From Arthrobacter sp. ISL-48 (GTDB taxonomy: Bacteria; Actinomycetota; Actinomycetes; Actinomycetales; Micrococcaceae), in contig NZ_JAGGPL010000003.1 of the NCBI RefSeq assembly GCF_018613805.1, forward strand, positions 1 through 64,000: a DNA stretch of 64,000 nt, given 5' to 3'. This document shows, one piece after another, positions 35,272 through 43,970 of this stretch (within the stretch, counting starts at the first letter, position 1; each line of letters opens with the position of its first letter). A program made the position numbers and the translations under genes. Under the pieces are notes generated by a model, which made no database searches, was not told where the DNA came from, and saw only the letters and a list, made by a program, of their open reading frames with translations.

Positions 35272-36723
35272 CTACCAGGGGCTGGGCTTGTAATCCTTCA
35301 GGAAGACCCCGAACTGGTCTTCGCCCTGCTCACCCATGACGATGGGATCGTAGACGCGGGCCGCACCGTCAACGAGGTCAAGGGGCGCATGGAACCCCTC
35401 CTCCATGAGCCGGACCTTGGTGAAATGCGGGCGCTCATCCGTAATCCAGCCTGTGTCCACGGCAGTCATCAGGATTCCATCGGCATCCAGCATCTCCTGC
35501 GCGCTGGTCCTGGTCATCATATTCAGCGAGGCCTTGGCCATGTTGGTGTGGGGATGGCCAGGGCCCTTATAGGCCCGGGAGAACTGGCCTTCCATCGCCG
35601 AGACGTTGACGATGTACTTCCGGCGGGCCGTGGAGCGTTTCATGGCGTCGCGAAGCCTGCTGACCAGCAGGAACGGAGCGGTCACGTTGCAGAGCTGGAC
35701 CTCAAGCATCTCCAACGGATCAACCTCGTCCACCACTTGGGTCCAGCTGTTGATGGCCGCGAGGTCCGGGACCAGCCCGCCGGCGTCGATGGCGGTTCCG
35801 GAGGCGATCCGCTCAAGTGAGGCGGAACCAGTGGAGAGCGCCAGGGACGTGATGGCGTCGCCGGCCAGGACAGGGTGCTCTGTGACGGTGCTGGCCAGGG
35901 CGAGGGGGTGCTTGTCGTGGGCATGGCCGAACGTCACGAGCTCCGGTCCGCCGTTGGCCGCCTCAAGCGCGGCCGGAAGTGGCTCGTCCTCTGCATCCAC
36001 CAGCGGTTTGTAGGCGTTGCCCGAGCGGCGCACTGTCTGGGCCGCGTTGTTGATGATGATGTCCAAGGGGCCAGCCGCATTCAGTGAATCGGTCAGGGCC
36101 ATGACCTGGGAGGGGTCACGGAGGTCTATTCCCACGATCCGGAGCCGGTGCAGCCAATCTCCGCTGTCCTCCATGGCGGCGAAGCGGCGTGCGGCATCCT
36201 TGGGGAACCTCGTGGTGATGGTGGTGTGGGCCCCGTCCCGCAGCAGGCGCAGGGCGATGTACATACCGATTTTCGCCCGCCCGCCGGTCAGCAGGGCGCG
36301 TCGTCCGGTGAGGTCCGTCCGGGCATCGCGCTTGCCGTGGTTGAAAGCCGCGCACTCGGGGCACAGTTGGTGGTAGAAGGCGTCCACCTGGGTGTAATGC
36401 TGCTTGCAGATGTAGCACGGCCGGGAACGGATGAGGTGACCGGCCACCTTGCCCGTGGCCGACGTCTCCAGCTTGTTGCCGCGGGTCTCGTCGTCGATGC
36501 GGTCCGGTGCGGCCGTGGCGGTCTGCGCTAAAACCGCCCGGTCGGCCTCAGAGATCAGATCGCGCTTGGTCACCCGCCGGTGCCGTTTGACGGCTTTGAA
36601 CATTTTCCCGGTGGCACGGCGCACCGAGACGTAATCCGGGTGTTCCTCGTCGTAGGCGTGGATGCTGTTCAAAACCTTGAGGCATGCCTGGATTTCCTCA
36701 GGCGTCAGATCGGGGGAGCTCAT
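35272..36723 (-). CDS. SDR-fold protein with N-terminal zinc finger
   Basis: The 483-residue protein starts with a helical region, then a four-cysteine cluster: CYIC (Cys103, Cys106) and CPEC (Cys121, Cys124), spaced like a zinc ribbon. An SDR domain follows from about 140, with the cofactor loop LLTGGRAKIG and NNAAQT. The catalytic S-Y-K set is not normal: the lysine region reads HPHTNMAKAS, with threonine where tyrosine is expected. The protein ends PSPW. Function is unknown. A TAAAAT hexamer ends 7 nt before the ATG. It lies downstream of glgC. Confidence 0.82.
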   Translation of the reverse strand: MSSPDLTPEEIQACLKVLNSIHAYDEEHPDYVSVRRATGKMFKAVKRHRRVTKRDLISEADRAVLAQTATAAPDRIDDETRGNKLETSATGKVAGHLIRSRPCYICKQHYTQVDAFYHQLCPECAAFNHGKRDARTDLTGRRALLTGGRAKIGMYIALRLLRDGAHTTITTRFPKDAARRFAAMEDSGDWLHRLRIVGIDLRDPSQVMALTDSLNAAGPLDIIINNAAQTVRRSGNAYKPLVDAEDEPLPAALEAANGGPELVTFGHAHDKHPLALASTVTEHPVLAGDAITSLALSTGSASLERIASGTAIDAGGLVPDLAAINSWTQVVDEVDPLEMLEVQLCNVTAPFLLVSRLRDAMKRSTARRKYIVNVSAMEGQFSRAYKGPGHPHTNMAKASLNMMTRTSAQEMLDADGILMTAVDTGWITDERPHFTKVRLMEEGFHAPLDLVDGAARVYDPIVMGEQGEDQFGVFLKDYKPSPW

Positions 36724-36730
36724 TGTACCG

Positions 36731-36736
36731 ATTTTA
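36731..36736 (-). promoter_or_regulatory. putative -10 element for the zinc-finger SDR
   Basis: TAAAAT on the minus strand ends 7 nt before the ATG at 36723, giving a leaderless start separate from glgC. Confidence 0.5.
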
Positions 36737-36749
36737 CAGCCTAGGGAAC

Positions 36750-36770
36750 TTGCGGCGTGTCGGGCCGCAA
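36750..36770 (-). terminator. possible hairpin after glgC
   Basis: TTGCGGC (36750-36756) pairs perfectly with GCCGCAA (36764-36770), just past the glgC stop and before the SDR -10. There is no T-run, so it is only a weak terminator candidate. Confidence 0.35.
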
Positions 36771-36796
36771 CTCCCGCCCGTCAGGGAGCCCGCCGT

Positions 36797-38206
36797 TCAG
36801 GAACGGAGGGCGTCCTGCGGGGCCTGGGCTGCGGCAACGACCCGAGCGTCGGCCGCCTGTTCCACTGATTCCCGGAGTTCCGGATAGTTTGCGGTGGCCG
36901 CTTTGACTGCGTTGGGAACCAGGTGCAGGTTCTTGGCCGAGAGGGCGCGTTCCTCTTCTCCAGGCTCCGGGACTTCCTGGCCCTTGGACAGCACAGTGAT
37001 GCCGGAGTCGGTCACCTTGAAGCCGCGGGCCCGGTCCAGGTCAGGGTCCAGCCCGATCGCCGCGCCGGCCGGGACCTTGACGTTCTTGTCGATGATGGCC
37101 CGGTTGACGACCGCGCCTTCACCGATGTTGACCTTGTCCATCAGGACGGAGTCGATCACCCGGCTTCGCGTTCCCACGAAGACATCGTGGGAGAGGACAG
37201 AGCCTTCCACCACCCCGCCGGAAATGACCACGCCGTTGGCCACAATCGAATCAAGGGCGGTGCCCACGGCGTTGTTTTCCCCACGGACGAACTTGGCAGG
37301 CGGGGAAATGGTCTGCCGGGTGTAGATGGGCCACTCCGAGTTGTACAGGTTGAACACCGGGAGCGGGGAAATGAGGTCCATATGGGCGTCATAGAAGGAG
37401 TCGATGGTGCCGACGTCTCGCCAGTAGGTGCGGTCACGCTCTGTGGAACCGGGGATGTCGTTGAGGGTGAAGTCGTAGACTCCTGCTTCGCCCTGGTTGA
37501 CGAAGTACGGAATGATGTCCCCGCCCATGTCGTGCTTGGTGTCAAGGCGCTCGGCGTCGACGTGGAGGGCATCCACCAGGGCGTCGGCGTCGAAGACGTA
37601 GTTGCCCATCGAGGCCAGGAACTGGGTGGGATCCGCGGCCAGGCCAGGCGTGGTGGCAGGTTTCTCCACAAAAGCGGCGATTTTCTGTGGATCGTCCTGG
37701 TCCACCTCGATGACACCGAACTGGTCCGCCATGTTAAGCGGCTGACGCACTGCGGCTACGGTGGCCTTGGCCCCGCTGAGAACGTGCTGTTCCACCATCT
37801 GGGCAAAGTCCATGCGGTAGACGTGATCGGCTCCGACAACCACCACGATGTCCGGATTGGCGTCGCGGATCAGGTTCAGCGACTGGTAGATGGCGTTGGC
37901 GCTGCCAAGGAACCAACTCTTGCCGACACGCTGCTGGGCTGGCACGGAGGCCACATAGTTGCCCAGTTGGGTGGACATCCGCCAGGTCTCGGAGATATGG
38001 CGGTCCAGGCTGTGGGATTTGTACTGCGTGAGGACCACGATCTGCAGATAACGGGAATTCACGAGGTTGGAGAGGGCAAAGTCGATGAGCCGATAGCTGC
38101 CGGCAAACGGCACGCCGGGTTTAGCCCTGTCAGCCGTCAATGGCATGAGACGGTTTCCCTCGCCGCCAGCGAGGACAATGGCCAGGACTTTTTTATTCAA
38201 CGGCAT
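36797..38206 (-). CDS. glgC: glucose-1-phosphate adenylyltransferase
   Basis: GlgC makes ADP-glucose for glycogen. The protein has the nucleotidyltransferase start [28 protein letters not shown] with the pyrophosphorylase motif, [17 protein letters not shown] with the sugar-phosphate lysine, and a C-terminal left-handed beta-helix with hexapeptide repeats ([20 protein letters not shown]). At 469 residues it is about 50 longer than usual, the extra being a C-terminal tail ([20 protein letters not shown]). Divergent from glgA with 100 bp between. Confidence 0.95.
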   Translation of the reverse strand: MPLNKKVLAIVLAGGEGNRLMPLTADRAKPGVPFAGSYRLIDFALSNLVNSRYLQIVVLTQYKSHSLDRHISETWRMSTQLGNYVASVPAQQRVGKSWFLGSANAIYQSLNLIRDANPDIVVVVGADHVYRMDFAQMVEQHVLSGAKATVAAVRQPLNMADQFGVIEVDQDDPQKIAAFVEKPATTPGLAADPTQFLASMGNYVFDADALVDALHVDAERLDTKHDMGGDIIPYFVNQGEAGVYDFTLNDIPGSTERDRTYWRDVGTIDSFYDAHMDLISPLPVFNLYNSEWPIYTRQTISPPAKFVRGENNAVGTALDSIVANGVVISGGVVEGSVLSHDVFVGTRSRVIDSVLMDKVNIGEGAVVNRAIIDKNVKVPAGAAIGLDPDLDRARGFKVTDSGITVLSKGQEVPEPGEEERALSAKNLHLVPNAVKAATANYPELRESVEQAADARVVAAAQAPQDALRS

Positions 38207-38242
38207 CTAATTGCTCCTGTACGCCTTCGTAACTTCCCCAAC

Positions 38243-38261
38243 AGTCCGGCACGCCCGGACT
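38243..38261. repeat. inverted repeat in the glgC-glgA promoter region
   Basis: AGTCCGG (38243-38249) and CCGGACT (38255-38261) are perfect complements around CACGC. It is a possible operator shared by the divergent glg genes. Confidence 0.35.
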
Positions 38262-38293
38262 CCTTCACACTAGAACAGTTCAACCGTAACGAC

Positions 38294-38306
38294 TACCTTG
38301 GGTAGC
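38294..38306 (+). promoter_or_regulatory. putative -10 and palindrome at the glgA start
   Basis: TACCTT (38294-38299) ends 7 nt before the GTG at 38307. The hexamer is also part of a perfect palindrome, CTACC-TTG-GGTAG (38293-38305), abutting the start codon. Confidence 0.35.
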
Positions 38307-39503
38307 GTGCGAATAGACATTGTGACTAAAGAGTTCCCGCCGGAGATCTACGGCGGTGCGGGCGTCCACGTAGCCGAGCTGAGCCGGGTCCTGGCCAGGC
38401 ACGTCGACCTGCAGGTACGTGCCTTCGGCGCACCCCGCGACGCCGATTACCACGGCGCCGGGGTGACCTCCTATTCCGTGCCGGAGGATTTGGGGGCCGC
38501 GAACGCCGCAGTCCAGACACTGGGGGTAGACCTCCGGATCGTTCCGGACATCGAAGGCGCAGACCTCGTCCATTCGCACACCTGGTACGCCAACATGGCA
38601 GGGCACCTGGCGTCCCTGCTGCACGGCATCCCGCATGTGCTCAGCGCGCACAGCCTTGAACCGCTGCGGCCGTGGAAGGCCGAGCAGCTCGGCGGCGGCT
38701 ACGCCCTGTCCTCCTGGGTGGAAAAGACAGCATACGAGGCCGCGGCAGCCATCATCGCCGTCTCGGAGGGCATGCGCCAGGACATCCTGCGCAGCTACCC
38801 TGACGTTGACCCCGCAAAGGTGCGCGTGGTCCACAACGGTATCGACGTCGCGCTGTGGCACCGTGATGAAGGCGAAGACGCCGTACGGGCACTCGGCATC
38901 GATCCGCACAAGCCAAGCGTGGTCTTTGTTGGACGCAACACCCGCCAGAAGGGTGTGCCGTACCTGCTCCGGGCCGCAGCCAAACTACCTGCCGACGTTC
39001 AGTTGGTGCTATGCCTTGGCGCTGCGGATACGCCAGAGCTCGCCGCGGAAACCTCTCGACTGATCCAGGAGCTTCAGAACCAGCGGACCGGCGTCGTTCT
39101 TGTCGAACGGATGCTTCCGCGGCACGAGCTCATCCAGGTACTGAGCCACGCCACGGCATTTGCCTGCCCGTCCATCTACGAACCGCTGGGCATCGTGAAC
39201 CTGGAGGCCATGGCTTGCGGTGCGGCCGTGGTGGCCAGCGCCACCGGCGGCATCCCAGAGGTGGTCCAGCACGGTGAGAACGGCCTGCTGGTGGATCTGG
39301 AGCAAGTCTCCGACGGAACGGGTACGCCCCTTGACCCGGAAAAGTTCGTTACCGAGTTCGCCGCAGCTCTGACCGAGGTCGTCTCCGATCCCGCGCGGGC
39401 GCGGGCCATGGGCCAAGCCGGCCGCCGCCGTGCCGAGGAGCACTTCTCCTGGGACTCCATCACCGAAACAACCCTTGAGGTGTACCGCTCGGTGCTTTCC
39501 TAG
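38307..39503 (+). CDS. glgA: glycogen synthase / alpha-glucosyltransferase, GT4 family
   Basis: The 398-residue protein is a GT-B fold enzyme starting VRIDIVTKEFPPEIYGGAGVHV. Features: HSHTWYANMAG, the phosphate-binding loop FVGRNTRQKGVPYLL, and the GT4 EX7E motif in YEPLGIVNLEAMACG. This is the actinobacterial GlgA/GlgM type, which adds ADP-glucose to glycogen or to glucose-1-phosphate (maltose-1-phosphate route). I chose GTG at 38307 to give the family's usual start; TTG at 38298 would add three residues. Divergent from glgC. Confidence 0.92.
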   Translation: MRIDIVTKEFPPEIYGGAGVHVAELSRVLARHVDLQVRAFGAPRDADYHGAGVTSYSVPEDLGAANAAVQTLGVDLRIVPDIEGADLVHSHTWYANMAGHLASLLHGIPHVLSAHSLEPLRPWKAEQLGGGYALSSWVEKTAYEAAAAIIAVSEGMRQDILRSYPDVDPAKVRVVHNGIDVALWHRDEGEDAVRALGIDPHKPSVVFVGRNTRQKGVPYLLRAAAKLPADVQLVLCLGAADTPELAAETSRLIQELQNQRTGVVLVERMLPRHELIQVLSHATAFACPSIYEPLGIVNLEAMACGAAVVASATGGIPEVVQHGENGLLVDLEQVSDGTGTPLDPEKFVTEFAAALTEVVSDPARARAMGQAGRRRAEEHFSWDSITETTLEVYRSVLS

Positions 39504-39551
39504 TCCAAAGCGTTTCTGAAAAGCGGATGCATTCTCAGGCAAGACAAAGCA

Positions 39552-39590
39552 CGACGGCGCCGCTCCCCACCGAGGGGAGCGGCGCCGTCG
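39552..39590 (+). terminator. strong hairpin after glgA, between convergent genes
   Basis: CGACGGCGCCGCTCCCC (39552-39568) pairs perfectly with GGGGAGCGGCGCCGTCG (39574-39590) across a 5-nt loop. It lies about 50 bp past glgA and 37 bp past the end of the oppositely transcribed acyl-CoA oxidase gene, so it could serve both. Confidence 0.8.
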
Positions 39591-39627
39591 AGCTTGGGGC
39601 CGGCTAACGTCAGACAGCTGGCATTAC

Positions 39628-41772
39628 TCAGCCACGGGCATTCCGGGTTCGGGCGGCCGACTTGGCTGCTGAGGCTGCGGCAGCGGTACGGGCAATGAGT
39701 ACCTTCTCGTCCACCGGCGCCCGACCGCTTGCCCTCTGTGACCGCAGATAGGCGCGTGCCTCATCCTGCCGGGTCCTCTCCGCGCCCGTGGCAATCACAG
39801 CGCGGATGTGGTCCTGGCCATAGCCGAAGGCGTCCACCAGGTCCAGGGCATGCGGGCGGATCTTCACGAGCAGCCGGTTGATGTAGCCCCCCACAGTACG
39901 GGCCCTCTGCATGGAAAGCCGTCCGTTCATGAGGTACCAGGACAAGTTCTTCTCGATCAGCGAGAGCCCGAAGAGGTCCCGCAGCCACGTCAGCACCGTT
40001 CTGGTTCCCGGGTCGGTGACCTCTTGCAACGCCTCCGTGAAAGCCTCCCACTGCAGGAGCTCGGCGTGGGCCTGCGCCGCTTCAATCAGCTCGTTCTGGT
40101 GCTGGTTGAACAGTGCCGCCCCCTTCTCATGCGACAGCCGGCCGGCACCCTTCAGGGCAACGCCGGCTTCCGCCACCATGGTCTGGACACGGTCAGTCAG
40201 GAGAGCACGCTGGCCCTCCTCGTCCCTCAGCGCCAGGGCGGCCTTCTGCACTGAACCCGAATCCGCCATGAACTGGGCAACCTGCCTCAGCCCGGTGCGG
40301 TGGAAGGCCGCGTCCGTAGCCTGGCTGACCACGTAGCGGGCCAGGACACCGAAGTCGACGTTCCTGAACTCCTTGGCGTAGTCAGCGAGAAGCCTTTTGG
40401 CGACAAGCTGGAGCAGCACAGTGTTGTCCCCCTCGAAGGTGACATAGACGTCCAGGTCCGCCCGCAGTGAGGCGAAGCGGTTTTCGATCAGGAAACCGGC
40501 GCCGCCACATGCCTCCCGGCACTCCTGCAGGGTGTCAAGCGCGTGCCAGGTACTGAGCGGCTTGAGTGCCGCCGCCAGGGTTTCAAGGTCCTGCCGGTCC
40601 TCATCGGTGTCGTGCGCACCGGAAAACACGTCGTCGAACTTCTGGAGCAACTGCTCGTGCGCGAATCCGGCTGCGTAAGTGGTGGCCAACCGGGTGAACA
40701 AGCGCCGCTGGTGCCGCTGGTAGTCCAGGAGGACTTCCTCGTCCGTGTGGGACGACGCGTTGAACTGGCGCCGTTCATTGGCGTACCGGATGGCGGCGGT
40801 GAGGGCGATCTTCGACGCGGCGACTGCCGCACCGTCCAGGGACACCCGTCCCTGGACGAGCGTGCCCAGCATGGTGAAAAAGCGCCGGCCGGGGCTCGCG
40901 ATAGGGGAGGTGTACGTGCCGTCCGGGTCCACATTGCCGTAGCGGTTGAGGAGGTTCGACCGGGGGATGCGAACATGGTCGAAGTGGAGCCGGCCATTGT
41001 CGATGCCGTTGAGGCCGCCTTTAACACCGTCGTCCTCGCCGCCGATGCCCGGGAGGAATTCCTTGGTTCTGGGGTCGCGGAGATCCACGTAGAACGCATG
41101 GACGCCATGGTTGACGCCATGGGTCACCAGCTGGGCGAAGACCACCGCCCCAAGTCCGTCGATGGCCGCGTTGCCGATATAGTCCTTCCACGCCGCCCGA
41201 AACGGCGTGTGAAGAACGAATTCCTGGGCTTCGGCGTCATAGGTGGCAGAGGTGGCGATGCTGGCAACGTCCGAGCCGTGGCCGGTTTCAGTCATGGCGA
41301 AACATCCCGGGATGTCCAGGCTCATGATGCCCGGGAGCCACCTGGCATGATGCTCGTCTGTGCCGAGGTGCATTACCGCCGAACCGAAGAGGCCCCACTG
41401 GACGCCGGCCTTGATCTGTAGGGAGGGGTCGGCGGTGACAAGTTCCTCGAACCCGGCAATATTGCCCCCGTGGTCATCCGAACCGCCCAGGGCCGAGGGG
41501 AAGGCCCGGTGGACAGCGTCGTTTTCCACAAGGTACTTCAGCTGGCCGAAGGTACGCGCCCGGTGGTCGGTGTGGGTCGTGCCCTCGATCTTGTGGAGTT
41601 CCGGGCGCGCAGCCAGGTCGCGGGCCTGCAGGCGGACGCCGGCCCATTTGCCCAGGAGCTGCTCGCCCAGCACAGCAACATCCACGCTGGGCCGCCCCGC
41701 TTCAGTGTTCGAGGCGCCTCCGACACTGGGCCGCTGCCCCTTGCCTGTGGGCCGGTCCACTACTTCAGTCAT
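39628..41772 (-). CDS. acyl-CoA dehydrogenase/oxidase family protein
   Basis: The 714-residue protein is a long acyl-CoA oxidase-like flavoenzyme. Features include GCFAMTETGHGSDVASIATSATYD (FAD/substrate region), KIALTAAIRYANERRQF, and CGGAGF with FEGDNTVLLQLVAKRLL near the C-terminal half. The length and the EGDNTVL motif point to ACOX-type enzymes more than to 380-residue dehydrogenases. It probably does the first oxidation of beta-oxidation. It is downstream of the tetR gene on the same strand, next to the thiolase/FabG4/MaoC genes, so one module. Confidence 0.9.
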   Translation of the reverse strand: MTEVVDRPTGKGQRPSVGGASNTEAGRPSVDVAVLGEQLLGKWAGVRLQARDLAARPELHKIEGTTHTDHRARTFGQLKYLVENDAVHRAFPSALGGSDDHGGNIAGFEELVTADPSLQIKAGVQWGLFGSAVMHLGTDEHHARWLPGIMSLDIPGCFAMTETGHGSDVASIATSATYDAEAQEFVLHTPFRAAWKDYIGNAAIDGLGAVVFAQLVTHGVNHGVHAFYVDLRDPRTKEFLPGIGGEDDGVKGGLNGIDNGRLHFDHVRIPRSNLLNRYGNVDPDGTYTSPIASPGRRFFTMLGTLVQGRVSLDGAAVAASKIALTAAIRYANERRQFNASSHTDEEVLLDYQRHQRRLFTRLATTYAAGFAHEQLLQKFDDVFSGAHDTDEDRQDLETLAAALKPLSTWHALDTLQECREACGGAGFLIENRFASLRADLDVYVTFEGDNTVLLQLVAKRLLADYAKEFRNVDFGVLARYVVSQATDAAFHRTGLRQVAQFMADSGSVQKAALALRDEEGQRALLTDRVQTMVAEAGVALKGAGRLSHEKGAALFNQHQNELIEAAQAHAELLQWEAFTEALQEVTDPGTRTVLTWLRDLFGLSLIEKNLSWYLMNGRLSMQRARTVGGYINRLLVKIRPHALDLVDAFGYGQDHIRAVIATGAERTRQDEARAYLRSQRASGRAPVDEKVLIARTAAAASAAKSAARTRNARG

Positions 41773-41841
41773 ATCAAATGTCCTTCGCTGGTTCTGACAG
41801 ATGGGTGTGTTCTAAGGGTTCGTGGTGCCCTGCGGTGGGCA

Positions 41842-42534
41842 TTACCGTGACCCGGACGGATCAAGCTCTGGTGCGATTCCTACGCACAGCCAGTCAGTGA
41901 TCTGCCGGGCCATGGCTTCCTGGTCCGGCTTCGCCGGCGATGCCGGTGTGCTGAGCCACTGTTCGCCAGCGTTCCGGACCAGGCCGATGGCGGCCGTGGG
42001 CCAGTATCCGATCACAGCCTCTTTGCCGTCGCCAAGGTGGGTCCTCATAGGAGTGGCGATCATGTCCCCGATGGATTCGAAGAAGTGGCCCAGTGCGCCT
42101 GACATGGCGGCGGAGCGCTGCGGGCTGTCCGTCTCGGCGGCTGAGTAGCGGGTCACGAAGGTGTACACGTGTGGGCTGGTCTCGGCCATCTGGAGGTATG
42201 CCGACACCATGGCAAGGAGGCCTTCCCGGGGTGTCTGGGCGCTCTGGGCAGCCTCGCCGATGCGGCGCTGCATCTGGCTGAGGACCACTTCCCCTACCGC
42301 CTGCTGGAGGCCCGCCTTGTCCCCGAAGTAGCGGTAGAAGACGGATTTCGATGTGCCGGCAGCCGCAGCAATTTCCTCCATGGAAGCGTCGCTGCCCAAC
42401 GCATGGACAGCGAGCCGAGCGGACTTGATGAGTTCCCGACGCCGTTCCTCGCGGTGGGACTGCCAGCGGGCAGATCTGCCGTCGGCACTGCCAGGCACTG
42501 CCGGCGCTGCTGCTTGTGATGGGGGCTTGTTCAC
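41842..42534 (-). CDS. TetR family transcriptional regulator of the fatty-acid module
   Basis: The 230-residue repressor has an N-terminal HTH (about 48-80): SMEEIAAAAGTSKSVFYRYF preceded by RRRELIKSARLAV. The C-terminal ligand domain includes PREGLLAMVSAYLQMAETSP. The start is GTG at 42534, directly adjoining a perfect palindrome. The same strand continues open far upstream, but that part is antisense to the thiolase gene and not used. It probably represses itself, the acyl-CoA oxidase gene behind it and the divergent thiolase operon, responding to an acyl-CoA. Confidence 0.9.
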   Translation of the reverse strand: MNKPPSQAAAPAVPGSADGRSARWQSHREERRRELIKSARLAVHALGSDASMEEIAAAAGTSKSVFYRYFGDKAGLQQAVGEVVLSQMQRRIGEAAQSAQTPREGLLAMVSAYLQMAETSPHVYTFVTRYSAAETDSPQRSAAMSGALGHFFESIGDMIATPMRTHLGDGKEAVIGYWPTAAIGLVRNAGEQWLSTPASPAKPDQEAMARQITDWLCVGIAPELDPSGSR

Positions 42535-42565
42535 GATACCCAGCGTATCAGGTACGCTGGGTATC
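42535..42565. promoter_or_regulatory. TetR operator: perfect 13-bp inverted repeat
   Basis: GATACCCAGCGTA (42535-42547) and TACGCTGGGTATC (42553-42565) are exact inverted repeats around TCAGG. It abuts the tetR start and lies 30 bp before the thiolase ATG, so one dimer pair could shut both directions. Confidence 0.9.
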
Positions 42566-42594
42566 GGTAATCGCAATGACCAGAGGAGACACCC

Positions 42595-43962
42595 ATGTCC
42601 ATTGATGGACAGTCCGCCACAGGACCCCAGGATTCCAGCGCCCTTGCTGCTCCCGGAGCTACCCGGACGCTCCGCCGTGCCGTCATCGTGGGAGGCAACA
42701 GGATTCCTTTTGCCCGGTCCGGAGGCGCCTACACCAAGTCCTCCAACCAGGACATGCTTACCGCCGCCCTGGACGGTCTCATCGCCAGGTTTGGACTCCA
42801 GGACGAGCGAATCGGCGAAGTCGCGGCGGGAGCGGTCCTCAAGCATTCCAGGGACTTCAACCTCACGCGCGAAGCTGTCCTCGGTTCGGCACTGTCTGCT
42901 GAGACGCCGGCGTATGACCTGCAGCAGGCCTGCGCCACGGGCCTGGAAACCGTCCTGGGCCTTGCCAACAAAATCAAGCTGGGCCAGATCGACTCCGCCA
43001 TCGCCGGCGGCGTCGATTCCGCCTCCGACGCACCGATAGCGGTCAGTGAGGGACTGCGCGAAGTGCTCCTCGACCTCAACCGTGCAAAGAGCCTCCCGCA
43101 GCGGCTGCAGGTGCTCAGTAGGCTGCGCCCCAAGGACCTGGCCCCCGATGCTCCCGGCACCGGCGAGCCACGCACCGGGCTGTCCATGGGAGAGCACCAG
43201 GCCCTCACAACGGCCCAATGGAATATTTCCCGGGCGGCGCAGGATGAGATCTCCTACAACAGCCACCGCAACCTGGCGGCGGCGTACGACGCCGGATTCT
43301 TTGACGACCTCCTCACCCCCTACCGCGGGCTCACCCGGGACTCCAATCTGCGGGTGGACACCACCCTGGAAAAGCTTGCAACGCTGAAGCCTGTCTTTGG
43401 AAAGAGCCTGGGGGCTGAAGCCACCATGACGGCGGGAAATTCCACGCCACTGACAGACGGCGCGTCCACGGTCCTGTTGGCCTCGGAAGCATGGGCAGAC
43501 GCACATGACCTGCCCAAGCTCGCTACGGTGGTGGACGGCGAAGCAGCCGCTGTGGACTTTGTCCACGGTAAGGACGGGCTGCTGATGGCCCCCGCGTTCG
43601 CCGTTCCTCGGCTTCTGGCCCGCAACGGCCTGACCCTGGCGGACTTCGATTTCTTTGAAATCCACGAAGCGTTTGCGGCTACGGTCCTGAGTACGCTTGC
43701 GGTTTGGGAAGATGAGGAGTTCGGCCGCAGCAGGCTGGGCCTTGACGGAGCATTCGGCACCATCGACCGCGCCCGGCTTAATGTCAACGGCTCCTCCCTC
43801 GCGGCAGGGCATCCCTTTGCCGCTACGGGTGGCCGCATCGCAGCGACCCTCGCCAAAATGCTCCACGCAAAGGGAACCGAAAACGGCCGCCCCGCACGTG
43901 GCCTCATTTCGATCTGCGCCGCCGGCGGCCAAGGCGTCGTCGCAATACTCGAAGCACTTTAG
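42595..43962 (+). CDS. acetyl-CoA C-acetyltransferase (FadA2/FadI-type thiolase)
   Basis: The 455-residue thiolase has its nucleophile in QQACATGLETV (Cys113), the catalytic FEIHEAFAATVL, the histidine AAGHPFAATGGRI and the C-terminal cysteine SICAAGGQG. All catalytic residues are intact. It likely cleaves 3-oxoacyl-CoA in fatty acid breakdown. First gene of the three-gene operon thiolase-FabG4-MaoC, controlled by the palindrome upstream. In M. tuberculosis fadA2, fabG4 and htdX occur together in the same way (from memory). Confidence 0.93.
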   Translation: MSIDGQSATGPQDSSALAAPGATRTLRRAVIVGGNRIPFARSGGAYTKSSNQDMLTAALDGLIARFGLQDERIGEVAAGAVLKHSRDFNLTREAVLGSALSAETPAYDLQQACATGLETVLGLANKIKLGQIDSAIAGGVDSASDAPIAVSEGLREVLLDLNRAKSLPQRLQVLSRLRPKDLAPDAPGTGEPRTGLSMGEHQALTTAQWNISRAAQDEISYNSHRNLAAAYDAGFFDDLLTPYRGLTRDSNLRVDTTLEKLATLKPVFGKSLGAEATMTAGNSTPLTDGASTVLLASEAWADAHDLPKLATVVDGEAAAVDFVHGKDGLLMAPAFAVPRLLARNGLTLADFDFFEIHEAFAATVLSTLAVWEDEEFGRSRLGLDGAFGTIDRARLNVNGSSLAAGHPFAATGGRIAATLAKMLHAKGTENGRPARGLISICAAGGQGVVAILEAL

Positions 43963-43970
43963 GGGACCTG

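Noticed and set aside
36923..38305. Long plus-strand open frame of about 460 codons
   Set aside because: It runs exactly antisense to glgC, which has all the adenylyltransferase motifs. High GC content makes such shadow frames common.
42535..43932. Upstream extension of the TetR reading frame on the minus strand
   Set aside because: The extended part is antisense to the thiolase gene, is low-complexity in character and crosses the operator. The HTH protein starts properly at GTG 42534.
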